In this document: positions 1-9,229 of the stretch, piece after piece
Numbering within the stretch: position 1 is the first letter of the stretch
How the letters are laid out: the number at the start of each line of letters is the position of its first letter
DNA from: Anaerolineales bacterium
GTDB lineage: Bacteria > Chloroflexota > Anaerolineae > Anaerolineales > UBA11579
NCBI GenBank assembly: GCA_019637805.1
Contig: JAHBVB010000002.1
Coordinates: 823,981 to 887,980, forward strand
Direction: 5' to 3'
Length of the DNA stretch: 64,000 nucleotides
The notes under the pieces: generated by a model
Told to the model about the DNA's origin: nothing
The model's database searches: none
What the model saw: only the letters and a program-made list of their open reading frames with translations
Program-made: the position numbers and the translations under genes

Positions 1-1
1 C

Positions 2-448
2 ACCTCGCTAAACCTAAACGGCACATTCCTCGGCGTGTGGCTGGCCCACACCGGTTTTGGTCTGCCTCTGGCGATCTACTTGCTCTACGGCTACATATCT
101 TCACTGCCGAAAGAGATCATCGAATCGGCTCAAATTGACGGGGCCTCCCCTATGGCCACCTTCATCCGCCTGGTCTTGCCCCTCTCGGTGCCAGCCATCG
201 CCTCCTTCGCCATCTTCCAGTTCCTGTGGGTTTGGAATGATCTGCTGGTGGCCTTGGTCTTTCTAGGCACCAGCCGCAATTCAGTGGTCATGACGGCCCA
301 GTTGGCCAGTCTGATCGGCGACCGTGGCCAGGACTGGCACATCCTGACCGCAGGCGCTTTTATCACCATGATCGTGCCCCTCATTATCTTCTTCTCATTG
401 CAGCGTTACTTTGTACGCGGCCTGACGGCTGGTTCGGTCAAAGGCTAA
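2..448 (+). CDS. Carbohydrate ABC transporter permease, MalG type (5' end outside window)
   Basis: The reading frame is open from the window edge, so the N-terminus is missing; the visible part is the C-terminal two thirds of a binding-protein-dependent sugar permease. It has several hydrophobic segments and an EAA loop (ESAQIDGASPMATFIRLVLP) that in this family docks the cytoplasmic ATPase. By family knowledge it would form half of the membrane channel with a MalF-type partner, importing an oligosaccharide. The partner genes must lie to the left. The trehalose synthase gene follows 75 nt downstream on the same strand, which would fit uptake of maltose or trehalose-type sugars, but the substrate is inference only. 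Confidence 0.85.
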   Translation, partial: TSLNLNGTFLGVWLAHTGFGLPLAIYLLYGYISSLPKEIIESAQIDGASPMATFIRLVLPLSVPAIASFAIFQFLWVWNDLLVALVFLGTSRNSVVMTAQLASLIGDRGQDWHILTAGAFITMIVPLIIFFSLQRYFVRGLTAGSVKG

Positions 449-473
449 GCCAACTCAGATCAATCACTTGACC

Positions 474-520
474 AAAGAACCTGACCCATCTACACTCAGC
501 GGATGGGTCAGGTTCTTTAA
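474..520 (+). terminator. 17-bp perfect stem-loop with U-tract ending 3 nt before the treS start
   Basis: Arms 474-490 (AAAGAACCTGACCCATC) and 502-518 pair perfectly around an 11-nt loop; the 3' arm ends in TTCTTT. It looks like an intrinsic terminator for the permease transcript, but it lies so close to ATG 524 that the treS ribosome-binding region is inside the 3' arm. It may act as an attenuator or translational switch. Confidence 0.75.
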
Positions 521-523
521 CTT

Positions 524-2158
524 ATGGACAAAAACACACACTGGTTTAAAGATGCCGTCTTCTACGAAGTCTATGTACGCGCCTACCGGGACAGCAACGG
601 AGACGGCCACGGTGACTTGCTCGGCTTGGTTGAGAAACTGGATTACTTGCAAGACCTGGGGGTGGACTGCCTGTGGCTGATGCCCATCTTCCCTTCCCCA
701 CTATTGGATGATGGCTATGATGTAGCTGACTTCCGCGGCATTCACCCCGACTTTGGGAACCTGGATGACTTCAAGCTGCTGATCGCCGAAGCGCACAAAC
801 GGTCCATCCGCATCATCACCGACATGGTGATGAACCACACCTCGGACCAGCATCCCTGGTTTCAAGAAGCTCGCAAAGACAAGAACTCCAGATATCGCGA
901 CTATTATGTCTGGTCAGATACAGACGAGAAATTCAGTGAAGCGCGGATCATCTTCCTAGACACGGAAAAATCCAACTGGACTTGGGACGATCAAGCGCAG
1001 CAATTTTATTGGCATCGCTTTTACTCCTCGCAGCCCGACTTGAATTACGACAATCCAGAAGTTCAGCAGGAAATGCTGGATATCATGAAATTCTGGCTGG
1101 ACCTGGGCATCGATGGCTTTCGAGTCGACGCCATCCCCTACTTATACGAACGCGAAGGCACCAACGGCGAAAACCTGCCTGAGACGCATGCCTATCTGAA
1201 GCAAGTGCGCGCATTTTTTGATCAGCATGCCCCAGAAGGCATCCTGCTCTCCGAAGCCAATCAGTGGCCGGAGGATGTGCGCGCCTACTTTGGCGACGGC
1301 GATGAAATGCACATGGCCTTTCATTTTCCCGTCATGCCGCGCATTTTTATGGCGCTCAAGCGCCAGGATAGCACTCCGATCCGTCAAATTCTGGAGCGGA
1401 CGCCAGCCATCCCGATGAACAACCAATGGTGCACCTTCCTGCGCAATCATGATGAACTGACCCTGGAAATGGTGACGGAAGAGGAGCGCCAATGGATGTG
1501 GGAGCAATACGCCCCAGAGCCGCGCATGCGCCTCAACTTGGGCATCCGCCGCCGGCTAGCGCCGCTGCTGGGCAACAATAAAGTCAAGATCCTGCTGGCA
1601 AACTCGCTGCTCTTCTCACTGCCCGGCTCTCCCATTGTGTACTACGGGGACGAGATCGGCATGGGCGACAATATCTGGCTGGACGACCGCAACGGCGTAC
1701 GCACGCCGATGCAATGGGAGGACAGCTCCAATGCCGGCTTTTCCCCTGCGCAGCAGACCTATGCGCCAGTCATCACAGAGCCGCCATTTTCATATCAGTC
1801 CGTGAATGTGGCCAGCCAACAAGCCGATCCAAACTCGCTTTACCACCACATCAAGGGCATGATCGCCAATCGAAAAAATGAACGCGTGTTTGGCTGGGGA
1901 GAGCTGGCTTGGGCCCAAAATGATCATCCAGAACAGATCCTGGCCTATTATCGCCAGTTCGCCGATGAGCTGGTGCTTGTGGTCAATAATTTGAGCGAGT
2001 CAGAGCAGACCACGCGCATCGAGCTGGTCGAAGGCATGCTGACGCCGGCGCTTGTGGACTTACTCTCCCAGCAAACTTACAGCCCCACCAGCGGCTTCTT
2101 GGAGTTAACCCTGCCGTCTTACAGCTATCTCTGGCTAAAACCGGTGCAGCCCGGCTAG
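524..2158 (+). CDS. treS: Trehalose synthase (maltose alpha-D-glucosyltransferase), GH13
   Basis: 544 aa, normal for TreS without a fused maltokinase. It isomerises maltose and trehalose in the cytoplasm. The N-terminus (WFKDAVFYEVYVRAYRDSNG) matches TreS starts. GH13 signatures appear in order: DMVMNHTSDQHPWF, DGFRVDAIPYL with the nucleophile Asp, LLSEANQWPEDV with the general acid Glu, and FLRNHDEL with the third acid. A beta-sandwich C-terminal domain follows. No strong Shine-Dalgarno site is visible because the region before ATG 524 is the 3' arm of a stem-loop. The stop codon lies 1 nt from the stop of convergent pstB with no terminator between them. A related GH13 alpha-glucosidase activity cannot be fully excluded. 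Confidence 0.9.
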   Translation: MDKNTHWFKDAVFYEVYVRAYRDSNGDGHGDLLGLVEKLDYLQDLGVDCLWLMPIFPSPLLDDGYDVADFRGIHPDFGNLDDFKLLIAEAHKRSIRIITDMVMNHTSDQHPWFQEARKDKNSRYRDYYVWSDTDEKFSEARIIFLDTEKSNWTWDDQAQQFYWHRFYSSQPDLNYDNPEVQQEMLDIMKFWLDLGIDGFRVDAIPYLYEREGTNGENLPETHAYLKQVRAFFDQHAPEGILLSEANQWPEDVRAYFGDGDEMHMAFHFPVMPRIFMALKRQDSTPIRQILERTPAIPMNNQWCTFLRNHDELTLEMVTEEERQWMWEQYAPEPRMRLNLGIRRRLAPLLGNNKVKILLANSLLFSLPGSPIVYYGDEIGMGDNIWLDDRNGVRTPMQWEDSSNAGFSPAQQTYAPVITEPPFSYQSVNVASQQADPNSLYHHIKGMIANRKNERVFGWGELAWAQNDHPEQILAYYRQFADELVLVVNNLSESEQTTRIELVEGMLTPALVDLLSQQTYSPTSGFLELTLPSYSYLWLKPVQPG

Positions 2159-2159
2159 G

Positions 2160-2939
2160 CTATCCGAAACGGCCGGTAATGTAATCTTCGGTGATCTTGC
2201 GACCCGGGTTGGTGAAGATCGTCTTGGTATCGCCGTATTCCATCAGCTGGCCCGTGCGCTTGCCATCCTCGGAGAGCGAGAAGAAAGCGGTGTAGTCAGA
2301 CACACGCGCCGCCTGCTGCATATTGTGCGTGACGATGATGATCGTGTACTCGCGGGCCAGGTCATGCATCAGCTCTTCGATGCGCAGCGTGGCGATCGGG
2401 TCCAGGGCTGAGCAGGGTTCGTCCATCAAAATGATGTCAGGCTTTACCGCAATCGCCCGCGCAATGCACAGGCGCTGCTGCTGGCCACCAGAGAGTGACG
2501 TCCCACTTTGGTCCAATTTGTCATGCACCTCATCCCAAAGGGCGGCGCCGCGCAATGCCGATTCCACTAACTCGTCCATATTGCCGGTGTAGCCATTGAT
2601 TCGTGCGCCCCAGGCAATGTTCTCGTAAATGGACTTGGGGAAAGGATTCGGCTTTTGGAACACCATGCCGACATGCCGGCGCACTTCAACAGGATCCACA
2701 TCACGCTCGTAAATATTGTGTCCGTTGAAGAGCACCACTCCCTTTGTGCTCACGCTGGGGATAAGCTCATTCATACGGTTGAAAGCGCGTAACACGGTGC
2801 TCTTTCCACAGCCAGAAGGCCCAATGATGGCGGTGATCTTATGATGCTCAATCTCTAAATTGACATTACCCACAGCCTGAAAGGCGCCATAGAAAATGGC
2901 GAGATCTTTGGTCTCGATCGCATAGGTGCTGTTCTGCAT
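2160..2939 (-). CDS. pstB: Phosphate ABC transporter ATP-binding protein PstB
   Basis: 259 aa from ATG 2939. This start is preceded by AAGGAG with an 11-nt spacer and lies 5 nt beyond the pstA stop; a longer frame reaching 2990 would overlap pstA and adds residues foreign to the family. Walker A is GPSGCGKST (about residues 40-48), the ABC signature is LSGGQQQR, Walker B is IILMDEP with the D-loop SALDP, and the switch His is in THNMQQ. It hydrolyses ATP to drive high-affinity phosphate import through PstA/PstC. It is the last gene of the pst cluster; no phoU follows, unlike the common pstSCAB-phoU order. Confidence 0.96.
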   Translation of the reverse strand: MQNSTYAIETKDLAIFYGAFQAVGNVNLEIEHHKITAIIGPSGCGKSTVLRAFNRMNELIPSVSTKGVVLFNGHNIYERDVDPVEVRRHVGMVFQKPNPFPKSIYENIAWGARINGYTGNMDELVESALRGAALWDEVHDKLDQSGTSLSGGQQQRLCIARAIAVKPDIILMDEPCSALDPIATLRIEELMHDLAREYTIIIVTHNMQQAARVSDYTAFFSLSEDGKRTGQLMEYGDTKTIFTNPGRKITEDYITGRFG

Positions 2940-2943
2940 GACT

Positions 2944-4188
2944 TCAGTAACTCCTTCGGGAGCGATTGCGCAGTAAGATTGCAGTCGCATTCAAGGTAAG
3001 CAGCATCACCAGCAAAACCAGGCTGGCCGCTGCGGCAAGGTGATGGTAGGCGCCCTGCGGGCGGGTGGTCCATTGGAAAATCTGAATGGGCAATGTAGTG
3101 AACTTGGAAAAAGGGCCACTCGGGTCCACTTGAATAAAAGTGGATGCCCCGATGACGATCAGCGGCGCGGTTTCACCGATCGCCCGAGAGACCGCCAGAA
3201 TGCTGCCGGTCAAAATACCCGGCAGCGCATTCGGCAGCACGTGCGCCCAAATGGTCTCCCATCGCGTGGCACCCAGACCAAAGCTGGCTTCACGCAGTGA
3301 ATTTGGCACGGCTTTGATGGCCTCTTGAGCGTTAATGATGATCAGCGGCAACACCAACAAACCGAGGGTTAAGCCAGCTGAGAGGATGGTACGCCCGTTG
3401 GCCGTAGCCGGGTCCACCGCACCGAAAGCAATGCCGCTGGTAAACAGGCCAAACGCCCGCACAAAGATAGCCAAACCGAGCATGCCATAGATGATCGAAG
3501 GCACGCCCGCCAGGTTATTGATGTTGGTTTGAATGATGCGGTTGATTTGATTATCCTGGGCATATTCCTGCAAATACACCGCTGCGCCTACGCCCACTGG
3601 AAGTGAAAAGGCGATGGCGATGGCGATCGTCCATAACGAACCCAAAATTGCAGTGCGCACCCCAGCAATTTCAGGATAGCTGGACTGCTGAGCACGCACA
3701 AAATTCCAACTCAGCCAGTTGCGGAACTGCAATTCCGCATTAGGGAAATCCCTCTCCAGCGTCTCCGAAATTTGTTCGCGAATGAACAAGGAGTCGTACA
3801 ACGTCCAACTTTCTAGAATACGCGGGGAAATCACAAACTCCTGGATCAGCGCATACACATTGGCTTCATCGCGTTCCGCAAAGGGTTGATCGCGCTCGAA
3901 CCGCGCGTAAAGGCCGGCCGAGATGTTGCCGCGCAGCGTTTGCACCAGGTTCTCCTTGTCCTGCGCATCCAGTGGAATGCCGTTGACAGCCAAGCTGTCC
4001 GGGTCCACCTTGTTCTCGACAGCGACATACCCAAACGAGTCATTCAGGATGGTCAGCAGCAATACGGTCAGCGCCACCACCCCGATCAAGGTGGCCACCT
4101 GGAAAATGGCCAGCCACAGCTTGCCACTGACATGTCGGCGGCTTACTTGAACAGAGGTATCTGTAAATTTCGAAGATGCCTGGCTCAT
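2944..4188 (-). CDS. pstA: Phosphate ABC transporter permease PstA
   Basis: 414 aa, longer than typical PstA (about 280-300 aa) because a roughly 120-residue hydrophilic, presumably extracytoplasmic domain sits between the first membrane segment (about residues 25-50) and the conserved permease domain. The permease domain has the family signature around [15 protein letters not shown] and the EAA-like loop [20 protein letters not shown]. With PstC it forms the phosphate channel. The start codon overlaps the pstC stop by 4 nt (ATGA), so translation is probably coupled. The extra domain parallels one in PstC and may form a docking surface for PstS; that is inference. Confidence 0.95.
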   Translation of the reverse strand: MSQASSKFTDTSVQVSRRHVSGKLWLAIFQVATLIGVVALTVLLLTILNDSFGYVAVENKVDPDSLAVNGIPLDAQDKENLVQTLRGNISAGLYARFERDQPFAERDEANVYALIQEFVISPRILESWTLYDSLFIREQISETLERDFPNAELQFRNWLSWNFVRAQQSSYPEIAGVRTAILGSLWTIAIAIAFSLPVGVGAAVYLQEYAQDNQINRIIQTNINNLAGVPSIIYGMLGLAIFVRAFGLFTSGIAFGAVDPATANGRTILSAGLTLGLLVLPLIIINAQEAIKAVPNSLREASFGLGATRWETIWAHVLPNALPGILTGSILAVSRAIGETAPLIVIGASTFIQVDPSGPFSKFTTLPIQIFQWTTRPQGAYHHLAAAASLVLLVMLLTLNATAILLRNRSRRSY

Positions 4189-5336
4189 TCGTAGACCTCA
4201 CGGAAACGACGCACGATGCGCTGGCTGATGATGTTAAGCACCAAGGTCATCAGGAATAGCATCAGACCTACTGCAAAGATGCTGTTGTAATCCAGAGAGT
4301 CGTAACTTAGGTCACCACCGCTAATCCGAGCGATATGCCCGGTCATGGTTTCTGCAGCTTTAAAGGGGTTGAAGGTGAAGTTTGGCCCGGCCCCAGCCGC
4401 AATCGCCACTACCATAGTTTCACCAATCGCCCGCGAGGTGGCCAGGATGACAGCGGCGGCAATGCCGGAGAAAGCGGCCGGCAGCACGATCTGAATCGCA
4501 GTCTCCAAGCGAGTGGCCCCTAAGCCATAGGCCGCCTCCCGCAAAGAACGGGGCACCGCGGACAGGGCGTCCTCACTGACCGTGCTGACAAAGGGCAGGA
4601 TCAGGATGCCCACCACAATGCCGGCGGAAGCCATGTTGTATATCTCGACTACGCTGGAACCAAAGATGGCGCGCAGCAAGGGGGTCATGAACGTCAAAGC
4701 AAAGAAGCCGTATACCACCGTCGGCACTCCTGCCAGGATCTCCAAAATCGGCTTAAGCCTGCTGCGCGCTTTCGGTGTAGCGTATTCGCTGAGGTAGATG
4801 GCCGTCGCCAAGCCTAAAGGCAGAGCCACCAGAATGGCGATGCCTGAAACGATCAACGTAGAGTTCAACAAAGGCAGAATGCCAAAACGTCCGTTGTGCG
4901 GCTCCCAGGCCGTGCCAGTCAAGAATTCCAACAGGCTGGGGTTAATTTCCCGGGAAAGGGTCAGCCCAGCCCGATGAGCGATTGGCTCAGTCTCCTGTGC
5001 GCCGCGCTGCATCTGAACGATCGTGCCGTCCACAGCTTCCAACAACATGATCTCGTCGCCGATACGGTAGTGGGAGCCCACTTCCAAGGCCGGACCCTGC
5101 GCACCCACTTCAAATAGAGCTTGCTCTGGGGATATATCAGCCACTAAAGGCTTGTGGGCTGGCAACCACTGCTGGTAGCCGAAGAAAAGATATGCCTCTT
5201 TGCTTAGTTCGTAAATAATTCCGGTGGTGACAAAGATCGAGATCAGGCCGCAAAGGAACAACAAGCCCTGAATAATAACTTCATGGATGCGAGTGCGTCG
5301 GCGCAGCGGAGGAACAGGAGGGGTTGGAATGGCCAT
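4185..5336 (-). CDS. pstC: Phosphate ABC transporter permease PstC
   Basis: 383 aa inner-membrane permease. A proline-rich cytoplasmic N-terminus precedes a first membrane helix (about residues 25-48), then a hydrophilic loop to about residue 145, then five membrane helices with the PstC signatures [16 protein letters not shown] and [19 protein letters not shown]. It partners PstA in phosphate uptake. It follows pstS by about 130 nt that hold a strong stem-loop, which may set the ratio of binding protein to permease. Assignment as PstC rather than PstA rests on position and on overall resemblance. Confidence 0.94.
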   Translation of the reverse strand: MAIPTPPVPPLRRRTRIHEVIIQGLLFLCGLISIFVTTGIIYELSKEAYLFFGYQQWLPAHKPLVADISPEQALFEVGAQGPALEVGSHYRIGDEIMLLEAVDGTIVQMQRGAQETEPIAHRAGLTLSREINPSLLEFLTGTAWEPHNGRFGILPLLNSTLIVSGIAILVALPLGLATAIYLSEYATPKARSRLKPILEILAGVPTVVYGFFALTFMTPLLRAIFGSSVVEIYNMASAGIVVGILILPFVSTVSEDALSAVPRSLREAAYGLGATRLETAIQIVLPAAFSGIAAAVILATSRAIGETMVVAIAAGAGPNFTFNPFKAAETMTGHIARISGGDLSYDSLDYNSIFAVGLMLFLMTLVLNIISQRIVRRFREVYE

Positions 5337-5398
5337 GACGCGTCTTGTTTAACCTCGCAAGAAAGTGAAATTCATTATAACTGTGTCAGGTCAGTGAA

Positions 5399-5432
5399 CT
5401 TGGGGCGGCTGGCTCAGGCCAGCCGCCCCAAG
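5399..5432 (-). other. pstS-pstC intercistronic 15-bp stem-loop
   Basis: Arms 5399-5413 (CTTGGGGCGGCTGGC) and 5418-5432 pair perfectly with a 4-nt loop. No T-run follows in the direction of transcription, so a simple terminator is unlikely. Such structures after binding-protein genes often stabilise the upstream mRNA and allow more PstS than permease. Confidence 0.7.
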
Positions 5433-5467
5433 GAATTCTGATACTGCGACAGTCGTGGTGCGGAGTT

Positions 5468-6472
5468 TTACTGACCGACAGCGGCCCAGAAGTTGTCCCA
5501 CGAAGCTTCGATAGCAGCTTCACTGGCCTGGAAGTAACCCACGTCCACGATCTCCTCATTCACATAGGAGAGGTAGAAATGGATGAAGGCAGCCACTTGG
5601 GGCTTCTCCGCCAGGATGGCGGCATCCGAGAAGAGGAACAGCGGGCGAGCCAAGACGTAGCTACCGTCTTCTACGCTGACATTGTCCGGAGCTACACCAT
5701 TGATGCTGACAATGTTCATCGCACCGGCGTTCTCCACGTAGTAAGCGTAGCCAAAGAAACCGATCGCATACGGGCTACCCAACACGCCTTGAACCAAAAC
5801 GTTGTCGTCTTCGCTCATCTGGGTATTGGAAGCAGCCAGGATAGCCGTCGGGTCTGTACCATGGATGATCTCGACGAAGAAGTCGAAGGTGCCGGAGTCC
5901 GTACCAGGGATGAAGCGCTGAATGGGTTCGTTCGGCCATTCAGAGCGCACATCGGACCAGGTGTTGGCGGCGCCAAAGATCAAGGCCAGCTCTTCGCTGG
6001 TCACGTCGGTGACAAAGTCGTTCTGCGAGCTGACCACCACAGAAACCGCATCAGTACCTACATAGAACTGAATAGGCTCACGGCCAATCGCGCGGCAGGA
6101 CTCGACTTCGCTTTCGCGGATCGGGCGGCTGGCATTGGCGATGTCGGTCTCACCAGCAACGCAGAAGCGCTCGTAGCCGGCGCCAGACCCAATGCTGTCG
6201 ATGGTGATGGTGTCGCCAAAGCCTTCCAGGTTGAAGCGCTCAGCCATGCGCTCAGACAAGGGATAGACGGTGGAGCTTCCGGCGGTGATGATGTCACCGG
6301 AAACGTTCAGCGGGCTGAACGGGTCAGCCGGCGCGGCTGGCTCCTCAGTTGCCGCGGCAGCCGTGGTCGGCTGCGCCGGCACTTCAGTGGCGGGCGCAGG
6401 GGCGCCGCAGGCTGCCAGCGCCAAGCCGGAAATAACCAGCAGGGCCAGCAGCGTTTGAATCTTTCGATTCAT
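5468..6472 (-). CDS. pstS: Phosphate-binding lipoprotein PstS
   Basis: 334 aa from ATG 6472, chosen because TAGGAGG lies 7 nt upstream and a lipoprotein signal follows directly: positively charged MNRK, a hydrophobic stretch and the lipobox LALAAC with Cys22. A Thr/Ala/Pro-rich linker precedes the solute-binding fold. Phosphate-contact signatures are visible: AGSSTVYPLSE, IGSGAGYERF, GETDIANASRP and PGTDSGTFDFF. It captures phosphate outside the membrane and hands it to PstC/PstA. A Pho-box-like array and a -10 element lie upstream, so pstS probably heads the transport transcript separately from phoBR. Confidence 0.95.
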   Translation of the reverse strand: MNRKIQTLLALLVISGLALAACGAPAPATEVPAQPTTAAAATEEPAAPADPFSPLNVSGDIITAGSSTVYPLSERMAERFNLEGFGDTITIDSIGSGAGYERFCVAGETDIANASRPIRESEVESCRAIGREPIQFYVGTDAVSVVVSSQNDFVTDVTSEELALIFGAANTWSDVRSEWPNEPIQRFIPGTDSGTFDFFVEIIHGTDPTAILAASNTQMSEDDNVLVQGVLGSPYAIGFFGYAYYVENAGAMNIVSINGVAPDNVSVEDGSYVLARPLFLFSDAAILAEKPQVAAFIHFYLSYVNEEIVDVGYFQASEAAIEASWDNFWAAVGQ

Positions 6473-6502
6473 GGGGATTCCTCCTAAGGGAAAAGTGGGG
6501 TT

Positions 6503-6571
6503 ATTCATACAGCAGCATGGTAGCAGTCCCACTTTAAGCCAATGGAAAAACCATGCTAAGGGATTGTTAAC
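6503..6571 (-). promoter_or_regulatory. Pho-box-like array and -10 element of pstS
   Basis: Reading on the minus strand from 6571, four consecutive 11-mers are GTTAACAATCC, CTTAGCATGGT, TTTTCCATTGG and CTTAAAGTGGG. Three begin with a (G/C)TTA(A/G) core at exact 11-bp spacing, the geometry of PhoB half-sites. An 18-nt gap then leads to TATGAAT (6509-6503), a plausible -10. phoB and phoR lie directly upstream. Direct binding is inference. Confidence 0.55.
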
Positions 6572-6582
6572 GAATTCTGCGG

Positions 6583-7833
6583 TTAGATCAGGGGAATGGT
6601 GAAATAAAAGCGGCTGCCTTTACCTTCCTGGCTTTCCACGCCAATGCGCCCGCCGTGCGCTTCAACCACATGCTTGGCGATCGCCAACCCCAGGCCGGTG
6701 CCTGTTTTATTACGGGCCGGGTCGGTCTTGTAAAAGCGTTCAAAAATACGCGGCTGGTCCTCGGCAGAAATGCCCACCCCGCTGTCTGTGACCGAAAATT
6801 CCATCACGCCATCCCCGCGGCCCAGAGCAAGCGAAATGCGCCCGCCCTTGGGGGTGAACTTGATCGCATTTTGGATCAAGTTCACCAAGACCTGCTCCAG
6901 GCGGGAAGCATCCGCCATCACCTGCGCCACGCCGGCATCCAAGTCAGCCTCCAGTTGCACCCCGGCGCGCTCCGCCTGCAAACGCAAACGTTCCAGGCTG
7001 CGCTGCACGACGGCGGCGCTATCCGTGGGCTGCAGTTGCAGCGGCACTTGCTTGGACTCGATGCGGGCCAGCTCCAAAAGCTCTGAGACCAGCTCGGACA
7101 AAGCATCCACTTCGGTTTCAATGTGGCCCAAGAAACGCCGCGCCATCTCTGGCTCTTCCAAAGCACCCGCCCGCAAGCTTTCCGTCAGCGCCTTGAGCGA
7201 GGTCAGCGGTGTGCGCAGTTCGTGCGATACATTGCTCACGAAATCACGCCGGATGGTTTCCAGGCGCAGCAACTCGCTCACATCCTCAAACAGCATCAGC
7301 GCCTGGCCCTGCATATCGCCAGAGAGTGGATAGACCGTGGCGCTCAAATGGCGCTTGCTCTGGGGTACCTCAGCGGTAAGTGTTTGTGGCAATCCCAGCT
7401 CCCTACTGCGCCGCCACAGCTCCACAAAGCGATAATGGCGCAACAGGTGCGGCAGGCTCTCTGCCTGCGCCTCTTGAGAGCTGAGAGAAAAAAGCTGTGC
7501 AACAGCTTTATTGGCTATGCGCACTTCTCCATCTGAGTCAACCAACACCAGGCCGACCTTCAGATGCCCCAACATCTGCTGCTGGTCAAGGGCGTTCTCG
7601 TGCGGGTTGGGGGGCGTCTCTGGCTGCACGGGCGTCGGCTTATCCTCTCGCCGCCAAGCGGCCAGCCCGGCAGTGGTCAGCACGACTAAGGCGGCCAGCC
7701 CCAGGCTCAGCCACGAAGAACCAGGCGAAACAGGGGCCACTGGCTGCAGGGCTACATAGACAATAAGAATTAGAGGGAGTTGGAGCAGCAGAAAAGCGGC
7801 GAAGCGCCGCCAGCTAAAGCGACCCGAAAACAT
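6583..7833 (-). CDS. phoR: Phosphate-regulon sensor histidine kinase, PhoR type
   Basis: 416 aa. Two hydrophobic segments at about 11-31 and 41-60 form a short hairpin anchor with almost no external sensor domain, as in PhoR. A PAS domain spans about 86-185. The HisKA box is [15 protein letters not shown] with phospho-acceptor His204. The ATPase domain carries the N box ([16 protein letters not shown]), the DSGVGIS G1 box, the F box [11 protein letters not shown] and the [19 protein letters not shown]2 box. It would phosphorylate the PhoB-type regulator when phosphate is scarce. The phoB stop lies 2 nt before the start, so they are co-translated. The substrate assignment rests on adjacency to pst genes. 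Confidence 0.92.
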   Translation of the reverse strand: MFSGRFSWRRFAAFLLLQLPLILIVYVALQPVAPVSPGSSWLSLGLAALVVLTTAGLAAWRREDKPTPVQPETPPNPHENALDQQQMLGHLKVGLVLVDSDGEVRIANKAVAQLFSLSSQEAQAESLPHLLRHYRFVELWRRSRELGLPQTLTAEVPQSKRHLSATVYPLSGDMQGQALMLFEDVSELLRLETIRRDFVSNVSHELRTPLTSLKALTESLRAGALEEPEMARRFLGHIETEVDALSELVSELLELARIESKQVPLQLQPTDSAAVVQRSLERLRLQAERAGVQLEADLDAGVAQVMADASRLEQVLVNLIQNAIKFTPKGGRISLALGRGDGVMEFSVTDSGVGISAEDQPRIFERFYKTDPARNKTGTGLGLAIAKHVVEAHGGRIGVESQEGKGSRFYFTIPLI

Positions 7834-7835
7834 GG

Positions 7836-8546
7836 CTAGCCTTCAAAACGATATCCCAGCCCACGCACCGTCACCAGCCGGGTGGGCGCATCAGCATCCT
7901 GCTCAATTTTGGAGCGCAGCCAGCGCACATGCACATCCACAGTTCGACTTCCCCCGGAAAACTCCCAGCCCCAAACCTGCTCCAGCAATTGCTCCCGGGT
8001 GAAGGCGCGGCCGCGGTTCTGGACAAAGAAGAGCAGCAAATCGAATTCCTGCGGTTTTAGCTCGATAACGGCATCTCCCAGGCGGGCTTCATGGCGGGTC
8101 AAATCGATCTGCAAGTTCCCGGAAATGATCTGATCCTGTGTGCTCACCGCTGCCGTACTTTCACCGGCCTCCTCGCGGCCCAACTGCACGCGGCGCAGCA
8201 TGGCCTTAATGCGTGCCAGGAACTCCCGCATGGAAAACGGTTTGGTCAGATAATCATCTGCCCCCAGTTCCAAGCCCAGCACCCTGTCGATCTCATCATC
8301 ACGCGCGGTCAGCATCAGGATCGGCACACTGCTCTCCTTGCGCAATACGCGGGTGACATCAAAGCCATCCAGTTCTGGCAGCATCAAGTCCAACACGACC
8401 AGATCAGGCTGCTCACTGCGCGCCACGGCCAGCGCCTGCACGCCATCGCCAGCGGTCAGCACCTCGTAACCGGTCTGGATCAGGTTGTAGACCAGCGCAT
8501 CTTGAATGGCGGCATCGTCTTCAACGACAAGGATCTTCTGGCGCAT
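7836..8546 (-). CDS. phoB: Response regulator, OmpR/PhoB family
   Basis: 236 aa. The receiver domain has the acidic pocket (VVEDD near residue 10), phospho-acceptor Asp53 in [12 protein letters not shown], the switch Thr in MLTARDD and Lys in DYLTKPFS. A linker is followed by a winged-helix DNA-binding domain ending in [16 protein letters not shown] and [10 protein letters not shown], characteristic of PhoB/OmpR. It would activate pst genes, plausibly through the 11-bp-phased array before pstS. The ATG has no clear ribosome-binding site but lies 8 nt after TAAGAT, so the transcript may be leaderless. Confidence 0.93.
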   Translation of the reverse strand: MRQKILVVEDDAAIQDALVYNLIQTGYEVLTAGDGVQALAVARSEQPDLVVLDLMLPELDGFDVTRVLRKESSVPILMLTARDDEIDRVLGLELGADDYLTKPFSMREFLARIKAMLRRVQLGREEAGESTAAVSTQDQIISGNLQIDLTRHEARLGDAVIELKPQEFDLLLFFVQNRGRAFTREQLLEQVWGWEFSGGSRTVDVHVRWLRSKIEQDADAPTRLVTVRGLGYRFEG

Positions 8547-8554
8547 CTGCTTTC

Positions 8555-8560
8555 ATCTTA
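8555..8560 (-). promoter_or_regulatory. -10 element TAAGAT before phoB
   Basis: On the minus strand TAAGAT is followed by 8 nt and ATG 8546. No good -35 is obvious. It would give a transcript with 0-2 nt of leader. Confidence 0.35.
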
Positions 8561-8603
8561 CCTGCTCTTGGCGACCAGATACAAGCGCGCCACGCACTGC
8601 CGC

Positions 8604-9020
8604 CTACTTCTGGGAGGTCAGCTGCGCCCAGGCACCCTTCCATGGCGTCCCCAGGCGGTGCTTTTCGGACACTTGCACATCTTTCAAGCGCTGGCCCAAT
8701 GAAGCCAGATGAAAGGCGATCTCCCCCGCATCCTCCGCCAGCACCGTTTTGCGCAACTCGCGGCGCAGGGTTTCCACCCAGGCCCATTCCATGCGGAAGC
8801 GGTCGGCCTTCAGCCAGAAATCCCGCTTCTCCCACGGCTGCACGCTGCGCTCGATCGTGTCGGCAACCCCGTCCAAGGCCAGCACCAGGAAAGCCGCCAA
8901 GTCGCGCGCTTCGCTGTTAAAAGCGCCTAGTTTTGCCAACTCCCTCACGGCGAGCGTCATGGCTTTCATCAGCCGAGTACGTTCGCTGGCCAGGCTTTCT
9001 GTGCGGATCACACGTCCCAT
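8604..9020 (-). CDS. Conserved small helical protein of unknown function
   Basis: 138 aa, not recognised. It is almost all alpha-helical by composition, with no signal peptide, membrane segment or cysteine motif. It carries an Arg-rich N-terminus (MGRVIRTESLASERTRLMKA) and a central aromatic, charged patch (KRDFWLKADRFRMEWAWVE). Real-gene evidence: GGAG lies 6 nt before ATG 9020, a TATAAT hexamer lies 21 nt upstream, and codon use resembles the neighbours. The downstream phoB gene is on the same strand after 57 nt but has its own candidate -10. A competing frame at 8521-8835 is a shadow. Confidence 0.65.
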   Translation of the reverse strand: MGRVIRTESLASERTRLMKAMTLAVRELAKLGAFNSEARDLAAFLVLALDGVADTIERSVQPWEKRDFWLKADRFRMEWAWVETLRRELRKTVLAEDAGEIAFHLASLGQRLKDVQVSEKHRLGTPWKGAWAQLTSQK

Positions 9021-9075
9021 AAGTTCTCCATACCGGGCGGCATTATACTCAAGCCAGCTTCTCTCAGCGCTTTCT

Positions 9076-9084
9076 TGCTATAAT
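9076..9084 (+). promoter_or_regulatory. Extended -10 promoter of tRNA-Leu
   Basis: TGCTATAAT ends 9 nt before the tRNA 5' end at 9094. The same TGC-TATAATC form occurs before tig, and TGC-TA(A/G)AATC before ygfZ and hisS. Confidence 0.7.
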
Positions 9085-9093
9085 CTCGCAGCC

Positions 9094-9178
9094 GGGGAAG
9101 TGTTGGAACTGGCAGACAAGCATGACTTAGGATCATGTGCCGCAAGGCGTGAGGGTTCGAGTCCCTCCTTCCCCACCA
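9094..9178 (+). tRNA. tRNA-Leu, anticodon TAG, CCA encoded
   Basis: A class II tRNA of 85 nt. The acceptor GGGGAAG pairs with CTTCCCC, followed by discriminator A and an encoded CCA (9176-9178). The anticodon arm is CATGA-CTTAGGA-TCATG, giving anticodon TAG, which reads CUA. A long variable arm and a T-arm with GGTTCGAGTCC are present. Confidence 0.97.
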
Positions 9179-9229
9179 AGCGAACTTCAAAGCTTCTGCT
9201 ACCATCCATTTAATCCTAGAGGAAGCCCA

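Noticed and set aside
5579-6487. 302-codon plus-strand frame opposite pstS
   Set aside because: Shadow of the phosphate-binding protein gene, which has a signal peptide, lipobox and ligand motifs.
9137-9229. N-terminal extension of the AlkD-like protein into tRNA-Leu
   Set aside because: The extra residues are translated tRNA; ATG 9230 has a good ribosome-binding site.
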